A stretch of DNA of 64,000 nucleotides, from positions 2,604,001 to 2,668,000 of the forward strand of contig NZ_CP083370.1 in NCBI RefSeq assembly GCF_017488845.2, read 5' to 3'. Made by a program: the position numbers and the translations under genes. This document shows positions 7,502 through 16,393 of the stretch, piece after piece. Origin of the DNA: Ensifer canadensis (GTDB taxonomy: Bacteria > Pseudomonadota > Alphaproteobacteria > Rhizobiales > Rhizobiaceae). The notes below the pieces were generated by a model that searched no databases, was not told the DNA's origin, and saw nothing but the letters and a program-made list of their open reading frames with translations. Numbering within the stretch: the stretch's first letter is position 1; each line of letters opens with the position of its first letter.

Positions 7502-9052
7502 TTGTCCACCTTCAAAGATCTTGGTCTTTCCGAACACATTCTGGAGACCCTGTCCGCCAACGGCTTCGAAAAGCCGACGCCGATCCAGGCGCAGGCCATT
7601 CCGCTGGTGTTGAAGGGCCACGACCTCATCGGTCTCGCCCAGACCGGAACCGGCAAGACGGCCGCCTTCGGCCTGCCGATGATCGAAAAGCTCGTTGCCG
7701 ACGGCAAGCGCCCCGACCCGCGCAACATCCGCGCCCTGGTGCTGGCGCCGACCCGCGAACTGGTCAACCAGATCGCAGCCAACCTCAAGCTGTTCGTCAA
7801 GAAGTCCCCGCTGAAGATCGGCGTTGTCGTCGGCGGCGTCTCGATCAACAAGCAGACCGAACAGCTCGCCCGCGGCGTCGACATCCTGGTCGCAACGCCG
7901 GGCCGCCTGCTCGACCTCATCAACCGCAAGGCCGTGACGCTGACCCAGGGTCGCTACCTCGTGCTCGACGAAGCCGACCAGATGCTCGATCTCGGCTTCA
8001 TCCATGACCTGCGCAAGATTTCGAAGCTCGTGCCGAAGAACCGCCAGACGCTGCTGTTCTCGGCGACGATGCCGAAGCTGATCGCTGAACTCGCCGGCGA
8101 ATATCTGACCGACCCGGTCAAGGTTCAGGTGACGCCTCCGGGCAAGGCCGCCGACAAGGTCGAACAGTATGTTCATTTCGTCCCCGGCAAGGACCTGAAG
8201 ACGACCATCCTCAAGAAGACCCTGACCGACAATCCGGATGGCCTGTCGCTGATCTTCAGCCGTACCAAGCATGGCGCCGAGAAGCTGATGAAGCATCTCG
8301 ACCACGTCGGCTTCAAGGCCGCCTCGATCCATGGCAACAAGAGCCAGGGCCAGCGTGAGCGTGCGCTCAAGTCCTTCCGTGACGGTGAGATCCGCGTGCT
8401 CGTGGCAACCGACGTCGCTGCCCGCGGCATCGACATCCCCGGCGTCACCCACGTCTACAACTACGACCTGCCGGAAGTTCCCGATGCCTACGTTCACCGC
8501 ATCGGCCGTACTGCCCGCGCCGGCCGCGACGGCATCGCGATCGCTTTCTGCGCACCGGACGAAATCCGCCTGCTTCGCGACATCGAGAAGCTGATGGGCA
8601 TCAACATCGCGGTTGCCAGCGGCGAAGCGCCTGCCGACCAGGCCCGTCCGTCCAAGGGACGCGGCGGTCGCGGCAACGGCAATGGCAACGGCCAGCACCG
8701 CGGCAATGGCGGCGGCGGCCAGCGTCAGGACGCCCGCCCGCGCCGCGAACGCCCGGCTCGCCAGTCGGCACTGGCTCCAAGCAGCTTTGCCGGTGACGAT
8801 CTTCTGCGCGACGACCGCCCGAAGCAGGACCGCCGCGATCAGCGTCCGGCTGGCCAGCCCCACGCCGACGGCCGTTCGGAAGGCAACCGCAACCACGAAC
8901 CCAAGAAGCACCACGGTCGTCCCGGCCAGAAGCCGGGCGAATGGCGCAACAAGGGCCCGCGCCCTGAAGGCCAGGCCGGCGACCGCCGCGAAGGCGGCCA
9001 GGGCGGCATGCGTCGTGGCGCCGGTGGCGGCAACCGCGGCCAGCAGGGCTGA
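7502..9052 (+). CDS. DEAD-box ATP-dependent RNA helicase, RhlE-like
   Basis: 516 residues. All core motifs are present: Q motif GFEKPTPIQ (21-29), AQTGTGKT (46-53), PTRELVNQ (83-90), TPGR (132-135), DEAD (156-159), SAT (187-189), RGID and HRIGRTARAGR. After residue ~380 comes a long basic, low-complexity Gly/Arg/Asn-rich tail (SKGRGGRGNGNGNGQHRG), typical of RhlE-type helicases that bind structured RNA. It would unwind short RNA duplexes in ribosome assembly or mRNA decay and is often cold-induced. The start is TTG at 7502 with AAAAGG upstream; no in-frame ATG exists before the DEAD core. A palindromic leader precedes it. Confidence 0.92.
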   Translation: MSTFKDLGLSEHILETLSANGFEKPTPIQAQAIPLVLKGHDLIGLAQTGTGKTAAFGLPMIEKLVADGKRPDPRNIRALVLAPTRELVNQIAANLKLFVKKSPLKIGVVVGGVSINKQTEQLARGVDILVATPGRLLDLINRKAVTLTQGRYLVLDEADQMLDLGFIHDLRKISKLVPKNRQTLLFSATMPKLIAELAGEYLTDPVKVQVTPPGKAADKVEQYVHFVPGKDLKTTILKKTLTDNPDGLSLIFSRTKHGAEKLMKHLDHVGFKAASIHGNKSQGQRERALKSFRDGEIRVLVATDVAARGIDIPGVTHVYNYDLPEVPDAYVHRIGRTARAGRDGIAIAFCAPDEIRLLRDIEKLMGINIAVASGEAPADQARPSKGRGGRGNGNGNGQHRGNGGGGQRQDARPRRERPARQSALAPSSFAGDDLLRDDRPKQDRRDQRPAGQPHADGRSEGNRNHEPKKHHGRPGQKPGEWRNKGPRPEGQAGDRREGGQGGMRRGAGGGNRGQQG

Positions 9053-9068
9053 TCGGCAAGACATTGCC

Positions 9069-9136
9069 TAGCGCATTTTCAGAAAGCCTGCGAAGCAGGT
9101 TTTCCATCAGGAAATGCGTAAAAACAAAGTGATAAG
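9069..9136. repeat. Rhizobial-type intergenic repeat (AGCGCATTTTCAG...GGAAATGCG)
   Basis: A short imperfect palindrome running from AGCGCATTTTC to GGAAATGCGTAAAAAC, a sequence style I recognise as common in Rhizobiaceae intergenic DNA. Related fragments lie near 4360-4415 and 31338-31375. No coding potential is seen. Confidence 0.4.
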
Positions 9137-9167
9137 AACGGCGGGTCGCTTCGGCCCGCCGTTTTTT
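9137..9167. terminator. Intrinsic terminator between convergent helicase and EamA genes
   Basis: CGGCGGG (9139-9145) pairs with CCCGCCG (9155-9161) and is followed by TTTTTT. The AA before and TT after extend the stem. It is a canonical rho-independent terminator for the helicase gene, and the upstream A residues make it partly bidirectional. Confidence 0.85.
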
Positions 9168-10047
9168 ATGCCTGCTGTTTGCGGTTGGTGAGATAGACGC
9201 CGGCAACGGCAATGACCGTGCCGATGATCATCGGCAGCGTCAGCGCCTCGCCGAAGAACAGCCATGCCTGCACGGCCGCAAGCGGCGGCACGAGATAGAT
9301 GAGCGAGGCTGCGCGCGATACCTGGCCGCGGCGGATCAGATAAAGCAGCAGCGCGATCGCGCCCATGGAAAGCCCCAGCACCGACCAGGCGAGTGCCGCA
9401 AAGATCTGCAGGTTCCAGGTGACGTGCAGATCCTCCAGCACCAGGGCCAGCGGGACCGTGACGATCAGGGCGCCGAGATATTGAAGCGCTGCGATCGTAC
9501 GGATGTCGCCGCTCTGGAGGTGCCGCTTCTGGTAGAGCGTGCCGTAGGTCACGGCGGCCATGCCGAGCACGTTGATGATGACAGGGAAAAGGTGGATCGG
9601 CGTTGCGCCGGTGTCGATCGAAAACACCTTGGGCAGCACGGCAAGCGCGATGCCGAAGAAGCCGAGCACCAGTCCGAGTTTCTGCTGAACGCTGAGCTTC
9701 TCGTCGATGACGACGGAGGCGGCGACGGCCGTCATCAACGGCTGCAACCCGGCGATGATGCCCGAGATCGCAGCCGGCACGCCCTGCCCGATCGCCCACC
9801 AGACGGCGCCGAGATAAAGCCCGTGCAGAAACATGCCGGAGACGACCGCATGGGCCGCGGCCGACCACGACTTCGGCCATTTCGCCCCGGTCACCAGGCA
9901 GAAGCCGATGAACAGCAGGATCGCCAGGGTGTAGCGCAGCACCAGAAACGTCAGCGGATCGGCATAGACGGCCGCATATTTGGCGACGACCCAACCGGTC
10001 GACCAGAGCAGTACGAAGATGGCCGGAGCCAGGCGGGCGAGTGTCAT
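9166..10047 (-). CDS. EamA/DMT family transporter
   Basis: 293 residues, ten predicted transmembrane helices in two EamA repeats. The first repeat includes FVLLWSTGWVVAKY and the LRYTLAILLFIGF helix; the second includes SMGAIALLLYLIRRG and SLIYLVPPLAAVQAWLFFGE near residues 240-270. The family exports or imports small metabolites such as amino acids and nucleotides across the inner membrane, and the substrate cannot be told from sequence. It is monocistronic and convergent with the helicase gene. Confidence 0.88.
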   Translation of the reverse strand: MTLARLAPAIFVLLWSTGWVVAKYAAVYADPLTFLVLRYTLAILLFIGFCLVTGAKWPKSWSAAAHAVVSGMFLHGLYLGAVWWAIGQGVPAAISGIIAGLQPLMTAVAASVVIDEKLSVQQKLGLVLGFFGIALAVLPKVFSIDTGATPIHLFPVIINVLGMAAVTYGTLYQKRHLQSGDIRTIAALQYLGALIVTVPLALVLEDLHVTWNLQIFAALAWSVLGLSMGAIALLLYLIRRGQVSRAASLIYLVPPLAAVQAWLFFGEALTLPMIIGTVIAVAGVYLTNRKQQA

Positions 10048-10149
10048 TGACCTATCCGAATGGGCAAAGGGAGGTCAGCCGCGATAGACGCGGGGGCGTT
10101 GATGGTCAAAGCAATTTTTCTGATACTGACGATCAGCTACTGCATAGTT

Positions 10150-10244
10150 CCTTAAATCGGAATCGATTTAATGGCAAACTTATGCAGCAAGTTCAAAGTG
10201 TTACAGCGTCCTTTGCGCGTCATGTTTGACGCGCGGCGCTGTAA
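10150..10244 (+). repeat. Palindromic intergenic element, copy 1 (RIME-like)
   Basis: Starts with a small palindrome CCTTAAATCGGAATCGATTTA, continues through TGCAGCAAGTTCAAAGTG and ends in a larger palindrome opening ACAGCGTCCTTTGCGCGTC and closing GACGCGCGGCGCTGTAA. Copies are at 36875-36969 (full), 16800-16869 (minus strand, second half) and 39281-39353 (degenerate). The two-palindrome layout fits the published description of Rhizobium intergenic mosaic elements. The right half overlaps the 3' end of the GyrI-like gene. Confidence 0.8.
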
Positions 10245-10689
10245 TCGGAACCATCAACCTGAGCGACGACAGCGAGAGAGAGACGAAGCCCGGCTCGTAC
10301 TCTTCGCGATAGTGCAGCCTGCCGGTATCGACCACGAGCCCTTCAGACCCGATCCAGTCAAACATGTGCTGATAATGCGCGAAGACGTCGCCATCATCAG
10401 GGTGGTGCATGGCGCTGACGAAACGCATGGCCGGTAGGTCCACATGGCCAGGGTGACGCGTCGTTTCCGCCGTCTGGGAAACAAAGCCGACGAGATAGCG
10501 GAAGCCATCAGGACGGTCGTTCCACGACAGACCGACGAGCGTCGGATGGTCCTTCGGATGGACACGCAGGTGATGCTCCTGCATCTCAGCGATCAGCCGG
10601 CGAACGGCCCCGTCGGCCGCCTCGACGAAGGTCCCCTCCCAGAAGGAGCCGGCAATCCGCTGCGCCGGCCTTTCGACGATTTCGAACAC
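10201..10689 (-). CDS. GyrI-like / AraC effector-binding-domain protein
   Basis: 162 residues, a stand-alone GyrI-like small-molecule-binding domain. IVERPAQRIAGSFWEGTF at the N-terminus and the tandem beta-alpha-beta-beta pattern through GSEGLVVDTGRLHYREEYEP are typical. There is no DNA-binding domain. The start is a GTG at 10689 preceded by a perfect GGAGGTGC site. Its last ~14 residues (APRVKHDAQRTL) and stop codon are encoded by the palindromic repeat at 10150-10244, so the original C-terminus was probably remodelled by insertion or spread of the repeat. The function is unknown; related proteins bind or hydrolyse hydrophobic cations and drugs. Confidence 0.75.
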   Translation of the reverse strand: MFEIVERPAQRIAGSFWEGTFVEAADGAVRRLIAEMQEHHLRVHPKDHPTLVGLSWNDRPDGFRYLVGFVSQTAETTRHPGHVDLPAMRFVSAMHHPDDGDVFAHYQHMFDWIGSEGLVVDTGRLHYREEYEPGFVSLSLSSLRLMVPITAPRVKHDAQRTL

Positions 10690-10785
10690 GGTGCACCTCC
10701 TGGCAAGACCAGAACCGGCCCGCCCGGGACCGGCGCGACTATTGTTAGGGCAGCCGAACCGGATGGCAATCGCCTTCGCGTTCGC

Positions 10786-11655
10786 CTAGAGCAGATCGAC
10801 GAAAGCGCGGGCCGCGCGGCTGAACTGGCGGTCGCGATGCGTCAACAATTCGAAGCTGCGCTCGGCAAGTTCGAACGGCAATTCCACCAACCGGCCGCTA
10901 TCGGCGAAAGGCTGGGCGGCGAGCCTGGAAACGGCGGTGATGAAGGGACCGCTCTCGACGGCCGTCAGTACCGCCTCGTTCGACGGCAATTCGAGTTCGA
11001 CCTTCAGCTGATCGATATCCGCACCATGTGCCCGCATCGATTGCAGGAACATTGCCCGCGTCCCCGATCCTTCCTCGCGCAACACCCACCGTGCGGCAAG
11101 CAGCGCTTCGAGATCGACCGGCCTTCCGGCAAGCGGGTGGCGGGGTGGCGCATAGATCGCGATGCGGTCGACCGCCACGCTGCGATGGTCCAGCTTTTCC
11201 GCATCGACCCTGCCCTCGACGAAGCCGAGCTGCGCCGTTCCCTCCTCGACCGCCTCGGCGACCACCGCCGTGTTGCGCACGGTCAGCTTCACGTCGATAT
11301 GCGGATAATCATGGGTGAAGCGGGCGAGACGTGCCGGCAGCCAGTAGCTTGCCACCGTCTGGCTTGCGGCGATCGCGAGCGTGCCGCGGCGCAGATGCGA
11401 GAGGTCGTTGAGGCAAGCGGTCGCAGCCGTCGCGCGCGCAAGCACGGCTTTCGCCTCCGGCAGAAACGCCTTCCCCGCCTCCGTCAGCGCCAGCCCGCGG
11501 CCGATGCGATCGAACACCCTGACGTTGTGTTGCGTTTCAAGCGCCGCGATCGCCGCGCTGGCGGCAGACTGCGTGACGTTCATTGCCTCGGCCGCGCGTG
11601 TCATATGCAGACGCTCGGCGACAGCCACGAAAATGCGAAGTTGATCAAGGGTCAT
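10786..11655 (-). CDS. LysR-family transcriptional regulator, YeiE-like
   Basis: 289 residues. An N-terminal winged helix-turn-helix (MTLDQLRIFVAVAERLHMTR, with SAASAAIAALE as recognition helix) is followed by a periplasmic-binding-fold effector domain from about residue 90. It is divergent from the YeiH-family transporter, the arrangement seen for E. coli yeiE/yeiH, so it probably activates that gene. The inducing ligand is unknown; sulfite has been proposed for YeiE in enterics. The start is ATG at 11655. Confidence 0.9.
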   Translation of the reverse strand: MTLDQLRIFVAVAERLHMTRAAEAMNVTQSAASAAIAALETQHNVRVFDRIGRGLALTEAGKAFLPEAKAVLARATAATACLNDLSHLRRGTLAIAASQTVASYWLPARLARFTHDYPHIDVKLTVRNTAVVAEAVEEGTAQLGFVEGRVDAEKLDHRSVAVDRIAIYAPPRHPLAGRPVDLEALLAARWVLREEGSGTRAMFLQSMRAHGADIDQLKVELELPSNEAVLTAVESGPFITAVSRLAAQPFADSGRLVELPFELAERSFELLTHRDRQFSRAARAFVDLL

Positions 11656-11735
11656 GGAAAATCAATCGCAAAAAGCGATCGAATTGACAAGAACAATCCG
11701 TTAGACTGATTCATCAATCGGACTAGGTTGCGGCC
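11656..11735. promoter_or_regulatory. Shared divergent control region of LysR and YeiH genes
   Basis: The 80-base gap contains ATCGC-N5-GCGAT (11665-11679), a dyad of the size LysR proteins bind, close to the regulator's own start. AT content is higher than in flanking genes. Confidence 0.4.
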
Positions 11736-12824
11736 ATGTCCAGATCGCATTCCCCATCGGCCGCCCCCGCACCCACGCTCTCTTCCCGCATAGCGCGCAT
11801 CGCGCCGGGTTTGATCCTCTGTTGTCTCGTAGCACTCGCCGCCTTCGGCCTTGAGCGCCTCGAGGCAAGCTGGACCGGCCGGCCATGGCTGGAAGCGCTT
11901 GTTATCGCCATCCTTCTCGGTGCCCTGCTGCGCACCTTCTGGACACCGGGCGATCGCTGGATGGCCGGCATCCGCTTTTCCTCCAGGCTGCTGCTGGAGG
12001 CGGCGATCGTCCTCATCGGCGCGACCCTCAGCTTAAAGGCGATCCTGGCAAGCGGCCCGGTGCTGCTCGCAACCATCGTCGGCATCGTCTTTCTGTCGAT
12101 CGTCTCCGGTTATCTGATAGCGCGGCTGCTCGGCTTGCCAAAGCGGATGGCGACCCTGATCGCCTGCGGCAATGCCATCTGCGGCAATTCGGCGATCGCC
12201 GCCGTCGCGCCGGCCATCGGTGCTGAGGGCGATGACGTCGCCGCCGCCATCTCGTTCACCGCAATTCTCGGCATTGCCGTCGTTCTATCCCTGCCGCTGA
12301 TCGGCGGCTGGTTCGACATGTCGCCCTATGGTTTCGGCGTTCTGGCCGGCATGACCGTCTACGCCGTACCGCAGGTACTGGCCGCTGCCGCTCCGTTCAG
12401 CGCCCTGTCCGTCCAGGTCGGCACGCTGGTCAAGCTCGTGCGCGTGCTGATGCTCGGCCCGGTCGTCTTGTGCTTCTCGATCATCAACCGCGAGAGCGAG
12501 GCGCATCCCCTGGCGCCTAACCTGCCTGCCGGCAATCGCCGCGTGCGCCTTGCCACGTTTGCGTATTTCGTGCCCTGGTTCATTCTCGGCTTCCTCGCCG
12601 TGGCGGTCGCCCGCAACAGCGGGATGATCCCCGACGCGGCCGCCGCCGGTGCTGCTCACCTCGCCACATGGCTCACCGTCATCGCCATGGCGGCACTCGG
12701 GCTGGAGGTCGACATCCGCAAGCTCGCCGATGCCGGGCCGCGCGCCAGCGCCGCCGCCATGCTGTCGCTGCTGGTTCTGGCCGGTCTGGCAGCCGCCGCA
12801 ATCACCGTGTTCGGCCTGGGCTAG
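11736..12824 (+). CDS. YeiH/YadS-type (UPF0324) putative sulfate or sulfite exporter
   Basis: 362 residues with about ten membrane helices. The family motif CGNAICGNSAIAAVAPAIG lies near residues 143-161, and the conserved GMTVYAVPQVLAA follows near 207. Members are inner-membrane proteins thought to export sulfate or sulfite produced from organosulfonates; direct transport evidence is limited. Control by the divergent YeiE-like LysR protein is inferred from layout. Confidence 0.85.
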   Translation: MSRSHSPSAAPAPTLSSRIARIAPGLILCCLVALAAFGLERLEASWTGRPWLEALVIAILLGALLRTFWTPGDRWMAGIRFSSRLLLEAAIVLIGATLSLKAILASGPVLLATIVGIVFLSIVSGYLIARLLGLPKRMATLIACGNAICGNSAIAAVAPAIGAEGDDVAAAISFTAILGIAVVLSLPLIGGWFDMSPYGFGVLAGMTVYAVPQVLAAAAPFSALSVQVGTLVKLVRVLMLGPVVLCFSIINRESEAHPLAPNLPAGNRRVRLATFAYFVPWFILGFLAVAVARNSGMIPDAAAAGAAHLATWLTVIAMAALGLEVDIRKLADAGPRASAAAMLSLLVLAGLAAAAITVFGLG

Positions 12825-13044
12825 CTTCCCAGACACGCCCAAATTTCAAGCATTTGCTTATTTTCTAAGACGCCAAAGTCGGGGCCGATCGGGTGACTGG
12901 CCGTCCCCGCCCCATTGTTGAGCATCGCCTTGCCCGGAAGCGGCGGGATAACGCGCCAAAACTTTCTTGTCCCGCGACTGTGCACGCTTCTTGCATTGCA
13001 TCCAGCGTTGTACTCAAATGGTCAAAAATAAGGGGATCACGCCT

Positions 13045-14454
13045 TTGGCATTTGACGAAATGATGAATGCGGACAGCAGTCCGCGCCAGCCATATTCGAC
13101 CTATCATGAATGGTATGCCAGCCAGGACAGAAATCGGCTCATAGCGAAATCAAAGGACGCCGAGAACATCTTCCGGAAAACCGGCATCACCTTCGCGGTC
13201 TACGGACACGCAGACAGCTCCGAAAAGCTCATCCCCTTCGACCTCATCCCCCGCATCATTTCAGGTCGAGAATGGCGCAAGCTCGCCCAGGGCATCGAAC
13301 AGCGGGTCATCGCCCTCAACGCCTTCCTCGACGACATCTACCACAAGCAGGAGATCATCCGCGCCGGACGGGTGCCGCGCGAGTTGATCGAGAAGAACGT
13401 GGCGTTCCTGCCGCAGATGATCGGCTTCCGGCCGCCGGGCGGCGTCTACACCCATATCGTCGGCACCGACATCGTGCGCACCGGCGAGGATCAGTTCTAC
13501 GTGCTGGAGGACAATGCCCGCACGCCGTCCGGTGTCAGCTACATGCTGGAAAACCGCGAAACGATGATGCAGATGTTCCCCGAACTCTTCCATCAGAACC
13601 GCGTGCGCCCGGTCGAGAACTATCCCAACCTGCTGCGCCAGAGCCTGGCGTCGCTGGCGCCCCCCGGCTGCAGCGGCAAGCCGCGCGTCGCCGTTCTCAC
13701 CCCCGGCATCTACAATTCCGCCTATTACGAACATGCCTTCCTAGCGGACATGATGGGCGTCGAGCTGGTCGAGGGATCGGACCTGCGCGTGATCGACGGC
13801 AAGGTGAAGATGCGCACGACCCGCGGTTACGAGGCGATCGACGTCCTCTATCGCCGCGTCGACGACGACTTCCTCGATCCTCTTACATTTCGCCCGGAGT
13901 CCGCGCTCGGCGTTCCCGGCATCATGGATGTCTACCGCGCCGGCAACATCACCATTGCCAACGCGCCCGGCACCGGCATCTCCGACGACAAGGCGATCTA
14001 TTCCTACATGCCCGAGATCGTCGAGTTCTATACCGGCCGCAAGCCGCTCTTAGAAAACGTGCCGACCTGGCGCTGTTCCGAGCCGCAAAGCCTGAAATAC
14101 GTGCTCGAACACCTGGAAGAACTTGTCGTCAAGGAGGTGCACGGCTCCGGCGGCTACGGCATGCTGGTCGGCCCGACAGCCAGCAAGAAGGAGCGCGCGC
14201 TCTTCGCCGAAAAGCTGAAGGCACGCCCGACCAACTACATCGCCCAGCCGACACTGTCGCTGTCGACCGTTCCGATCCTCGTCAACAAGGGCATCGCGCC
14301 CCGGCATGTGGATCTTCGTCCCTATGTCCTTGTCTCCGACAAGGTGCAGATCATTCCCGGCGGCCTGACGCGCGTCGCCCTCAAGGCTGGTTCGCTTGTC
14401 GTGAATTCCAGCCAGGGCGGCGGGACCAAGGACACCTGGGTGCTGGAGGACTGA
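13045..14454 (+). CDS. Circularly permuted ATP-grasp type 2 protein
   Basis: 469 residues. The family is recognised from QPYSTYHEWYASQ at the N-terminus, the ISGREWRKLAQGIEQRVIALNAFLDDIYH block near residues 70-100, GTDIVRTGEDQFYVLEDNARTPSG and the nucleotide-binding VVKEVHGSGGYGMLVGP. These enzymes are predicted amide ligases whose ATP-grasp fold is circularly permuted. A TTG start at 13045 (MAFDEM) is chosen because AAGGGGA at 13030-13036 has ideal spacing to it; an ATG at 13018 precedes that site and has none of its own. It is the first gene of a three-gene operon, four bases before the alpha-E gene. Confidence 0.9.
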   Translation: MAFDEMMNADSSPRQPYSTYHEWYASQDRNRLIAKSKDAENIFRKTGITFAVYGHADSSEKLIPFDLIPRIISGREWRKLAQGIEQRVIALNAFLDDIYHKQEIIRAGRVPRELIEKNVAFLPQMIGFRPPGGVYTHIVGTDIVRTGEDQFYVLEDNARTPSGVSYMLENRETMMQMFPELFHQNRVRPVENYPNLLRQSLASLAPPGCSGKPRVAVLTPGIYNSAYYEHAFLADMMGVELVEGSDLRVIDGKVKMRTTRGYEAIDVLYRRVDDDFLDPLTFRPESALGVPGIMDVYRAGNITIANAPGTGISDDKAIYSYMPEIVEFYTGRKPLLENVPTWRCSEPQSLKYVLEHLEELVVKEVHGSGGYGMLVGPTASKKERALFAEKLKARPTNYIAQPTLSLSTVPILVNKGIAPRHVDLRPYVLVSDKVQIIPGGLTRVALKAGSLVVNSSQGGGTKDTWVLED

Positions 14455-14458
14455 GACC

Positions 14459-15397
14459 ATGTTGGGAAGAACTGCAAACGGTCTCTACTGGATGTTCCGC
14501 TACATCGAACGCGCCGAAAACAGCGCCCGGCTAATCGATGCCGGCCTGCGCATGGCGCTGACGCGCAGCGGCGCAACGGAAGGCGATTGGGACGGCGTGC
14601 TGCAAAGCGCTGGTGTGCGCGAACTCTACGACGAAGTGCACGAGGCGCTGACGAGCATCGATGCCATCGACTTCCTGCTGCGCGACCGCAGCAATCCATC
14701 GAGCGTGATGTCCTGCATCGAGGCGGGCCGCCACAACGCCCGCATGGTGCGCACGGCGCTGACGCGCGAGACGTGGGAAGCGACCAACGAATGCTACCTC
14801 GAGATGAAGGCGATGCTCTCCAGGAAAGCGCGTCCGACCGACATGCCGGAGATCATCGACACGATCAAGCGTCGCGCCGGCCTCATCCGCGGCGCCTTCC
14901 ACGGCACGATGCTCAGGAACGAGATCTTCAATTTCTCACGCATCGGCACTTTCATCGAGCGGGCCGACAACACCGCGCGCATCCTCGACGTCAAATACTA
15001 CGTACTGCTGCCGGCGGTCGCCGCCGTCGGCTCGTCGATGGACAATGTGCAGTGGGAATCGATCCTGCGCTCGGTCTCGGCCCACCGCGCCTACGGCTGG
15101 GTCTATGATGCCGAACTGAAGCCGGCGAATATCGCCCATTTCCTGATCTCCAACGGTCGCATGCCGCGTTCGCTTGCCTATTGCTATGAAAAGATCGCCA
15201 GCAACCTCGGCTATCTCGAGCGCGAATATGGCGAGCGCCACGAGGCGCACGAAACGGCGGAACGTACGCTGGCCGCGCTGCGCAGCCGCTCGATCACCGA
15301 CATCATGGACCAGGGCCTGCACGAATATCTCGAGGATTTCATCAGCCAGAACAATCTTCTGGGACAGGAAATCTCCGACGGCTATCGTTTCAACTGA
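14459..15397 (+). CDS. Alpha-E domain protein
   Basis: 312 residues, almost entirely alpha-helical, with the family start MLGRTANGLYWMFRYIERAENSARLIDAG and the YCYEKIASNLGYLEREYG segment near residue 242. Alpha-E proteins nearly always occur with a permuted ATP-grasp protein and a transglutaminase, as here, and are thought to be part of a peptide-forming or peptide-modifying complex. No catalytic residue is known. It begins four bases after its upstream neighbour and is 16 bases from the next gene. Confidence 0.9.
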   Translation: MLGRTANGLYWMFRYIERAENSARLIDAGLRMALTRSGATEGDWDGVLQSAGVRELYDEVHEALTSIDAIDFLLRDRSNPSSVMSCIEAGRHNARMVRTALTRETWEATNECYLEMKAMLSRKARPTDMPEIIDTIKRRAGLIRGAFHGTMLRNEIFNFSRIGTFIERADNTARILDVKYYVLLPAVAAVGSSMDNVQWESILRSVSAHRAYGWVYDAELKPANIAHFLISNGRMPRSLAYCYEKIASNLGYLEREYGERHEAHETAERTLAALRSRSITDIMDQGLHEYLEDFISQNNLLGQEISDGYRFN

Positions 15398-15413
15398 ATT
15401 TCGGGAGGACAGC

Positions 15414-16241
15414 ATGCACCTGAAAATCAGCCATACGACCGAATACCACTACGACGAGCCGGTGCAGTATGCGCTGCAGCGGCTGCGCCTGACGCCGATC
15501 ACCGGGGTCGGCCAGACCGTGCTCGGCTGGCAGACGCTCGTCGACGGTGCTGTGATGGAGGTGAGCTACGACGATCACTTCGGCAATCGCGTCCATCTCG
15601 TCAGCGTCGATGGCGACCGCGAGGCGATCCGCATTACCGCCAGCGGCGAAGTCCACACCGAGGACCGCCACGGCGTCTTGGGCCCGCATCAGTCCTACGT
15701 CCCGCTTTGGCTTTATGCCCGCGAAACGCCTTTGACCAAGGGGGGCAAGCTGATCCGCGACCTGGCGAAATCGGCCGAGGGCGACACCGATCTTGCCCGC
15801 ATGCATGCATTGATGGCGATGATCCATGAGGCGGTGGAGTACAAGGCCGGCGAAACCCACGCCGAGACGGCGGCCGAGGATGCGCTCGAGGCCGGCCACG
15901 GCGTCTGCCAGGACCATGCCCATATCCTGATCTCGGCGGCACGTTCGCTCGACATGCCGGCGCGCTACATCTCAGGCTACCTGATGATGGAAGGGCAAAC
16001 GGAGCAGACAGCAAGCCACGCCTGGGCCGAGATCCATCTGCCGGGCCTCGGCTGGGTCGGCTTCGATGCCGCCAACAAGATCTGCCCGGATGACCGCTAT
16101 GTGCGCATCGCCTCCGGCCTCTGCTACCGCGATGCGGCCCCGATATCGGGTCTGATCCATGGTGAGGCCAACGAGACGCTGAAGGTATCGGTGACCGTCG
16201 AGCAGCAGGCGCAAAGCCAGAGCCAGACGCAAAGCCAATAA
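15414..16241 (+). CDS. Transglutaminase-like cysteine protease, ATP-grasp/alpha-E operon
   Basis: 275 residues. A bacterial transglutaminase N-terminal beta domain (LKISHTTEYHYDEPVQYALQ) precedes the papain-fold core, with catalytic Cys in GHGVCQDHAHI near residue 164, His in SHAWAEIHLPG near residue 203, and Asp in VGFDAAN near residue 219. It is predicted to cut or cross-link an isopeptide or peptide product of the ATP-grasp partner. The start at 15414 follows GGGAGGA. The extreme C-terminus is a low-complexity Gln/Ser tail (AQSQSQTQSQ). No signal peptide is seen. Confidence 0.9.
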   Translation: MHLKISHTTEYHYDEPVQYALQRLRLTPITGVGQTVLGWQTLVDGAVMEVSYDDHFGNRVHLVSVDGDREAIRITASGEVHTEDRHGVLGPHQSYVPLWLYARETPLTKGGKLIRDLAKSAEGDTDLARMHALMAMIHEAVEYKAGETHAETAAEDALEAGHGVCQDHAHILISAARSLDMPARYISGYLMMEGQTEQTASHAWAEIHLPGLGWVGFDAANKICPDDRYVRIASGLCYRDAAPISGLIHGEANETLKVSVTVEQQAQSQSQTQSQ

Positions 16242-16248
16242 GGTTGGC

Positions 16249-16276
16249 GATGGGGCGCACCGCAGTGCGCCCCATC
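16249..16276 (+). terminator. Strong hairpin after the transglutaminase gene
   Basis: GATGGGGCGCAC (16249-16260) and GTGCGCCCCATC (16265-16276) form a perfect 12-base-pair stem with loop CGCA, eight bases after the stop. There is no T-run, so it may need a factor or act as an mRNA 3' end. Confidence 0.65.
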
Positions 16277-16393
16277 GAACTCCGTCCGGCATCAATTCTC
16301 GATCTCGTTCGACGATATCGAATGCCGAAAACGCCGGTGCATCGGGCCGACACCCTCTTTGCAGATCGGCTTCCACAGCACGCCATTGGGGGC

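Noticed and set aside
7151..9064. 637-codon minus-strand frame opposite the DEAD-box helicase
   Set aside because: Antisense shadow of a GC3-biased gene; no family similarity and the helicase motifs are on the other strand.
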